DNA of 22,320 nt, taken from contig CAICTM010001809.1 in NCBI GenBank assembly GCA_903772945.1, forward strand, positions 1 through 22,320, written 5' to 3'. The position numbers and the translations under genes are program-made. Under the pieces are notes generated by a model. The model worked only from the letters and a program-made list of their open reading frames with translations, made no database searches and was not told the origin of the DNA. Positions 17,063 to 22,320 of the stretch are shown piece by piece (the first letter of the stretch is position 1; every line of letters begins with the position of its first letter). This stretch comes from Seminavis robusta. Its lineage: Eukaryota; Bacillariophyta; Bacillariophyceae; Naviculales; Naviculaceae.

Positions 17063-18511
17063 ATGAGCTCCCGTTCTCTTTATGTTGTCTTGGAACATCG
17101 CAGCGATGCCGAGTTCTGTGATTATCTCCAGTCTCTCCAGAGGCAGCAGCGACCGCGTACCATGAACGTCTTTTCGGACTTTCAGTGGATCCAAACGGGC
17201 CAGATTATTCGTGGCGATCAGAGACGAGCGCTCTTTTGCGCATTGGGCAAGATGGCGTCGCAACTCAAGCATCTTCAGATTGACCTCTTGTGTGACTTGT
17301 ACATTCCCGATGAAGAAGTGGACGCACTCGAGTTCAACTTGATTCATACTGATGAAAATGAAAATGAGAACACTGCCACCGTGCAAGACAGCAACAGCGA
17401 TGACGATGATGAAGGCGCCGTGCTGATTCAGAAACTGCAGGTACTGCCTTGTTCCATCCTGACCCGTCTCCTGCAACAAGCACCTCTGTTGGAATCTCTG
17501 AGCTTGAAAGAACTCTGGCTTTCGGGATCCACCCAAGAATTGGACGATCTGGTACACTGTCTGACCACCCATCCCACGCTGCACAAGGTAGATTTAAGGT
17601 GGAAACTGACGGGAGGACGACGTCATCATCATGCCCGGATCCTCGATCCCCTCATTGCCGGAATTTGTCGCATGCCCCAATTGACCCATGTCAATCTCAT
17701 GATCCCACACTGGTCCAACGAATTGGCGCTCTTGGCGAATACTAGTAGCAGTCTCATCACTACGGTCCAATTGACGGTCGAATCCATGGAATGCCATCCC
17801 GATGGCTTGGCCCAATTGCTACGAGATTGGAAACAACAACCTCCCACAAGCCTGCGTCGATTGGAATTGTCCGCCTTTTCCATCTTGCATCATGCCGGAA
17901 CCGCACTGCTGGATCTTTTGCACCACAACGCCCACTTGGAACACTTGGCCGTTGTCGATCACAACATTTTTGGCACATCATCACAACAACAATCATCACT
18001 ACAATCTACGAACGAGGACCCACCGTCGTTTGCCCACAAGTTGGTGGCGGCACTGGAGACCAACACGGCGTTGAAGCATTTGCAAATGATTAGTCGGGCG
18101 TCTTGTCGTCGTGGTCGCAATACCAAAAAATCCGCGGGGCGACCACTGTTTGCCCGTTTGTTGGAACAATCCAATTTGACCTTGCAACATGTCGATATTG
18201 CGCATCATGAAGGACTCTACTTTTCCGCTCCCGTACTCTCCTGCGCAGGAGGACAACGACGAGAAGATGCCTTGGACTTTTATCTGCGGCTCAATCAAGA
18301 GGGATATCGACGACGACTCTTGAAGAATACCAATCATCCTACGACTGACCACAATAATCACCACAACAACAATAACGACAACGAATGGTACCGAGCCGTG
18401 AAATATTACCAACAGGACACGGCCAGTCTGTTTGCCTTGTTGCAGGCGTGTCCATCGGTCCTGTCATCCTTGACCCCCGAGACAGCTACCGCCTCTACTA
18501 GGGAACTGTAA
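17063..18511 (+). CDS. RNI-type leucine-rich-repeat protein of a diatom family
   Basis: This 482-residue single-exon protein contains irregular ribonuclease-inhibitor-like leucine-rich repeats from about 75 to 390, for example SILTRLLQQAPLLESLSLKE, LTTHPTLHKVDLRW, MPQLTHVNLMIP, SLRRLELSAF, NAHLEHLAVVDHN and NLTLQHVDIAH. A Glu/Asn/Asp-rich insert (about 98-118) interrupts the early repeats. The C-terminal block, DFYLRLNQEGYRRRLL (from 404) and then EWYRAVKYYQQDTASLFALL ending in a CPSVL element, is a tail I recall from many diatom leucine-rich proteins (FYLrLN..GR..LL, then W, then L..PS). A His/Asn run (about 425-440) sits between its two halves. No signal peptide or membrane segment is visible, so a cytosolic or nuclear protein-binding role is likely but unproven. 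It converges on the coiled-coil/armadillo gene. Confidence 0.85.
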   Translation: MSSRSLYVVLEHRSDAEFCDYLQSLQRQQRPRTMNVFSDFQWIQTGQIIRGDQRRALFCALGKMASQLKHLQIDLLCDLYIPDEEVDALEFNLIHTDENENENTATVQDSNSDDDDEGAVLIQKLQVLPCSILTRLLQQAPLLESLSLKELWLSGSTQELDDLVHCLTTHPTLHKVDLRWKLTGGRRHHHARILDPLIAGICRMPQLTHVNLMIPHWSNELALLANTSSSLITTVQLTVESMECHPDGLAQLLRDWKQQPPTSLRRLELSAFSILHHAGTALLDLLHHNAHLEHLAVVDHNIFGTSSQQQSSLQSTNEDPPSFAHKLVAALETNTALKHLQMISRASCRRGRNTKKSAGRPLFARLLEQSNLTLQHVDIAHHEGLYFSAPVLSCAGGQRREDALDFYLRLNQEGYRRRLLKNTNHPTTDHNNHHNNNNDNEWYRAVKYYQQDTASLFALLQACPSVLSSLTPETATASTREL

Positions 18512-19131
18512 AAACCACCTAGCTAGATGGCTAGCAAAATGTAAAAACCAATAGTATAGTCTGCACATATTATCTTTCTCTTGGGCTCTCTCATTGTTGG
18601 ATCTTTTAGGTTAGACTGGCTTAGCCAAGCCATTTTGGGTTCTAGTCGACGACGAGGCTTTGACTCGACTCCTACGGCTACATGCATCGTCTCACCGTCT
18701 GCAGACGGTCTTGGGAGAGCTGAAAGGCCTGTGCGTCCATCGCACTGGCTTTCAAGCCGAGGATATGGGTTGCAGTCAAGACTTTCTTCTTTTAGATAGC
18801 TTCCTCCCGCGGCTGTATGCATCGTCTTACGTCGTTTCGTCTGCAGACGGCCCTGTGCGTCCATGTAATGGCAGCTGGACTGTTCTCAAGAACCGCTGTG
18901 GATAGACCTATTCGCACCCGCTTGAAGGGACCGTCGGATTCAAGCTGTTGGTTGCTCCGTGAACCACAATCGAGGTTCTTGTCTCGCAACAAATAACGCA
19001 TCTAAACATGTACTTATGTAGCTTTACACTGTTCTAACTAAACACTAAAAGCTGTCGCCAGTAAACAACAATACCCAATCTCGGAGCGCGGTCCCCATAC
19101 GTCGTCGTCGATGGATTCAATTCTCATGTCA
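18512..19131. other. Spacer between convergent genes, with a palindrome-containing direct repeat
   Basis: This 620-bp stretch contains both 3' ends. No credible ORF. It carries two related copies of about 60 bp (18675-18740 and 18815-18870), described separately. Confidence 0.5.
18675..18870. repeat. Two direct copies, each centred on a GTCTGCAGAC palindrome
   Basis: Shared order in both copies: CGGCT, ATGCATCGTCT, an ACGTC or ACCGTC stretch, GTCTGCAGACGG, then CCTGTGCGTCCAT. The first has the 16-bp palindrome ACCGTCTGCAGACGGT (18694-18709), the second a 12-bp core (18838-18849). The copies are about 140 bp apart. Confidence 0.7.
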
Positions 19132-22100
19132 TCATTCCCCATGTAACACAATGCTCCACGCCCGAAATGCTTGTTTGTACGTAGGTGTTCCTTCTTCAAA
19201 ACGCTCTAGTACGCCCGCAATCACTCGCAAGGCGCCACCCTTCTTGAAGTTATCCCGGGCACGAGGATACGTGCACGAAAACCGCACAATTCGACAACCG
19301 TCCTCTTGAATGGCAGCGTCGTCGGGAAAGTCGGTCATGTGCTTGGCAAGTTGAGGGAACATGTTCAAATCGAAAAACAGACCAACAATGCCCTTGGAGC
19401 TCATTAGATTGTTCAAAGCCCGAAAGCCCCTCTTGACAAGACGCGCGTCTTCCGGAAAAGCGTCCATGGCAGAGATGATACTCTCCAGCGCGCCCACCGA
19501 TGCCAGGCAGATGCAAATGTTCCCAATGCCACCCACAGCCGCAAATGAAAGCTTCTTGTTCAGGAGCGAGAAAGCCGCAATCACTCGACAACCTTCTTCC
19601 TGAACCAGCGACGATCCAACATGTCGTTTCATAGCATTGATCACAATCAAATGACCGCCAGCACGAAACAAGCTAGAACGATATCCGTCGCCTTCGCGTT
19701 CCCTATGGAGAATCTCCGTCAGCTGAGACATGCCCTTGTGTACTCCAGAAGCATCATCTCCAGCGATCGCCTGCATCAGCTCGATGAGTTCCTTGTTGTA
19801 CAATGGATCCACAAGAGACGGCAAATGCTCCATGGCAAGTGCCGCCAAGAAATCTTTGGAAGTGCCGTTCTTAACAACTGTGCTCGTGTTAGCTGCCTTG
19901 GTCAATCGAGTAATTTCACTTTGAAGGTTGTTGACTTCTGTTCGGAGCTTGTCTAACTTCTTCGTGGCTGACATCTGCGGCGACATTGCTATAGTCAGCT
20001 CCCTCCGCAGCTTCAAGATCAGTCTTCAATTGGCGGATGTCAGACTTCAACGCGTCAATGGCGCCGAAGCGTTTTCCCAGATGGTTGTCGATTTCGCGTG
20101 TTTCTTCTTCCTTTAGCACCAGGTCCTCCTTGAGCTGATTCAATTCTGCTCGCAACATGTCTCGCACTCCAAAGTCATTGTGGTCCCCCAGTTCCACTTC
20201 CTTGGCTGCAATTTGCTCCTTCAGATGATCCATCTCACCCTTGAGCTCTTCGAGTGCCTCCTTCATTGCTGTTTCGATTTCGTCAACTAGTACGAGAAGT
20301 TGCTGGTCCTTTTCGTCGATTTGCCGTCCAAGCTCCTTGCTTCGAGCCACGACGTTTTGGCTATTTTGTTGCTGCTCTTTTCTTTCGCTTAGCTCTCTTG
20401 CCTGTTCGAGTACTTTCTTTTTCTTTCTTTCCATCAACATTCCTTGTCAGTCTCCATTCTTCTCGCTCCCAGTGTCATCAGTGTCGTTCCTCGGAGTCGC
20501 GACTGAACTGAGCCGTGTCAACGGAACAAACTTGTGTTTTCTTCCTTGAGCATCTCATTCTTTACTTTGAGACGGTCATTCTGCTGTCGCTGCATATTGG
20601 ACTTCTCGTTGAGTTGGTTGATAAGGGCTTGTAGACCATCAAGTTTCTGTTGCGTTTCCTCCAACACCTGCGATTTTTCGTCGATGGCGCAAATTAGAAA
20701 GAAGATATTCACAAGAAAGAAAACCTCTACTTAACCTAATACTCTTATATAAAAGTGCGTAGCATTTTCTTGCACTGCTCTCCTGTGCTCACCGGCAATT
20801 TTTTCCGTGACTTCTATTTGTCGGCCCATCTCCTCCACGTTGGCTGTGAGGCTCTTGTTCAATTCATCCTTGGCCTTGACTTCCTCTTTGAGGCGTGACA
20901 CAACCTCTTCTAGCCTTTTGTTGTCAGCAATCTGTTCCTGCAACTGGGTCTCCAAGAGAACGTTGGAGACCCCTGACTCAAGCTCAGCAGTAAGCTTCAC
21001 GTTCTGTTCTTTGGTTGCCTCCAGTTCAGCCTGCAAAGTATCCAGAGAATCTTGACTCTCCTTGCACACATCTTCGAGATCAGTAATGAGCTTTGCATGG
21101 GCGTCTTTCAATGACTCCATCTCTGTCTGATTGGTCTGCAGCTTTTGTTCCAGGTCAAATTTCTCATTCACCGACATTTCACGTTCAGCAGCTGCCTTAG
21201 CCTTTTCAGATTCAAGTGCGGACTGCAGAGTCTCCAGGGCTCCATGGTTCTCCTTGTCTCCATTTTCTAGATCAGCCAAGAGCTTGGCATTGACCTTCTG
21301 TAATGACTCTAACTGTGCCCGAGTTGTGGCAAGTTCTGCTCCCTTCTTGGTTGCACTTGCCAAGACTGCAGCATACTCAGCCTTGAGCCCATCCACGTCA
21401 GCCTGGGGCTTCTGTGCCGCTTCTTCATTGACCAAATTCTCAAGCTTAGAAACAAGGCTGGCATTTTCCACCCTCAGTGATTCAAGAGCAGTCTGCAGTG
21501 TGTCAAGGTCCTCATCCTTTTTGGCAGAACTGGCAAAAACATCAGCATACTTGGTTTTGAGCGCATATAACTCAGATTGAGGATTGTTCTGCCCAGTTTC
21601 CGCAGAAGGAATTCCCCTATCAGAAACAACAGTGTCATTGCCTGCCTTGGCCAACTCAAGAGCCTTTTGCATAGAATCGAGGACGTCCTGGCTCTCCTTG
21701 TCTGCTGCTTCCAAATCAGCCAAAAGTTTGGCATTCACCTTTTCCAGAGATTCCATGTCTCTCTTGGCAGCCTCAACCACTCTGTCTTTTTGCAAGGAAT
21801 GGGCCAAGACGGTTGCATACTCAGCCTTGAGCCCAGCTATTTCAGCATTCAGGTCACTTCGCTTTTTCTTCTTGGAACGTTCCTCACCACCAGAAGCAAG
21901 GTTTTCATACTCTGTTTTGACAGACTCAAGGGCTTTTTGCAAAGTCTCAAGGGCTAGTTGGCTCTCCTTGTCTGCTGCTTCCAGATCAGAAAGGAGCTTG
22001 GCATTCACCTTTTGCAATGAATCCATTTCTGTTCGAACAATTTGCAGGTCTTCATCCTTCTTGGCAGAACTGGCAAAAACATCAGCATACTTGGTTTTGA

Positions 22101-22320
22101 GCGCATATAACTCTGATTGAGGATTGTTCTGCTTAGTCTCTGCAGAAGGAATTCCCCTCTCAGAAACAACAGTGTCATTGCCCGCCTTGGCAGACTCAAG
22201 GGCTTTCTGCATAGTCTCAAGCGCTTCCTGGCTCTCCTTGTCGGCTGCTTCCAAATCAGCCAAAAGCTTGGCATTCACCTTCTCCAGAGATTCCATGTGT
22301 CTCTGGGCAGCCTCAACCAC
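19132..22320 (-). CDS. Long coiled-coil protein with C-terminal armadillo-like domain (5' end outside window)
   Basis: The gene enters at 22320 and ends with TGA at 19132-19134. The first exon (22320 to about 20743) is a heptad-rich coiled coil with 90-residue repeats (KVNAKLLADLEAADKES-type). Next comes a short exon (20667-20532; EETQQKLDGLQALINQLNEK), then from 20442 more coiled coil (DEKDQQLLVLVDEIE, LRAELNQLKEDL). Introns: about 20668-20742 (donor uncertain; GTATTA, or GTGCAA at 20775, keep frame) and 20443-20531 (89 nt, GTTTGT...ACAAG; GTTGAC at 20522 also possible). Between 20022 and 19916 the coiled coil moves to another frame by +1 without a plausible intron. The second frame continues with TKKLDKLRTEVNNLQSEI, then an armadillo-like domain (GGHLIVINAMKRH, VQEEGCRVIAAFSLL, LVKRGFRALNNLMSS, IQEDGCRIVRFSC). 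The layout suggests a scaffold or cytoskeletal role, not a demonstrated one. Overall confidence is lower on exon borders. Confidence 0.78.
20731..22320 (-). repeat. 270-nt / 540-nt internal repeats in the coiled-coil exon
   Basis: The segment encoding KVNAKLL-x-DLEAADKESQ recurs at about 21691, 21961 and 22231, an exact 270-nt (90-residue) spacing. The alternate copies are more alike: 21541-21780 and 22081-22320 align without a gap at 540 nt, with 23 mismatches in 240 positions by my count. A more distant copy lies near 21250. The array continues past the window edge. Confidence 0.85.

Noticed and set aside
17594..18412. Antisense ORFs within the RNI-type leucine-rich gene
   Set aside because: Overlap a well-supported coding frame, and their Val/Ile-rich runs are the complement of Asn/His/Asp codons.
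20668..20792. GTGAGC at 20792 as donor of the first intron in the coiled-coil gene
   Set aside because: It is the best donor word, but splicing it to the CGCAG acceptor at 20668 gives the wrong phase and an early stop; GTATTA or GTGCAA keep frame, so the border stays uncertain.
21131..22120. Long plus-strand ORFs opposite the coiled-coil exon
   Set aside because: They are Ser/Ala/Leu-rich antisense shadows of Glu/Leu/Lys-rich heptads; the minus-strand reading has repeats and heptads.
1..22320. Bacterial-type systems, CRISPR arrays, tRNA or rRNA genes
   Set aside because: Spliced genes and eukaryotic families dominate; the tandem repeats lack a repeat-spacer structure and no cloverleaf or rRNA core was recognised by eye.

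Overview
The window looks like nuclear DNA of a diatom, probably a raphid pennate. The grounds are a heat-shock factor of the diatom type, several protein motifs I recall only from diatom gene sets (a CxxC/CPVC protein with an E-I-x-P-G motif, an RNI-type leucine-rich protein with a FYLRLN tail, a leucine-rich receptor-like remnant), GT-AG introns of about 75-90 nt, and a presequence on one enzyme that resembles the stramenopile plastid ASAFAP signal. No search was run, so species and family names rest on recognition.

Layout. Positions 1-2833 are a satellite of about 16 copies of a 189-bp unit, running off the left edge. A second tandem array (2834-3299) follows, ending in an 18-bp palindrome and an 11-bp-arm hairpin (3288-3329). 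Next comes a diverged satellite copy lying in a minus-strand ORF (3337-3712), then 0.7 kb of low-complexity spacer. From 4489 the window is gene-bearing: an SLC43/FMP42-like major facilitator (minus, 4489-5967) divergent from a basic disordered protein (plus, 6509-7960); a decayed leucine-rich-repeat gene (minus, 8274-9060); a two-exon CxxC protein (plus, 10067-10943); a RlaP-like nucleotidyltransferase with a probable plastid presequence (plus, 11436-12476); a two-exon heat-shock factor (plus, 13753-15082) with a possible small gene after it (15175-15627); an RNI-type leucine-rich protein (plus, 17063-18511); and, convergent with it, a large coiled-coil protein with a C-terminal armadillo domain (minus, 19132 to beyond 22320). 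No rRNA, tRNA, CRISPR array or complete transposon was seen.

The genes do not form an obvious pathway. They look like independently transcribed eukaryotic units (two transporter/regulator types, one RNA-repair-like enzyme, one transcription factor, scaffold-like proteins). The points most worth a second look are the satellite, whose copies differ almost only by single-base deletions; the ancestral-looking satellite copy beside it; the plastid-signal nucleotidyltransferase; the 90/180-residue repeats in the coiled-coil gene; and a +1 reading-frame break between that coiled coil and its armadillo domain.
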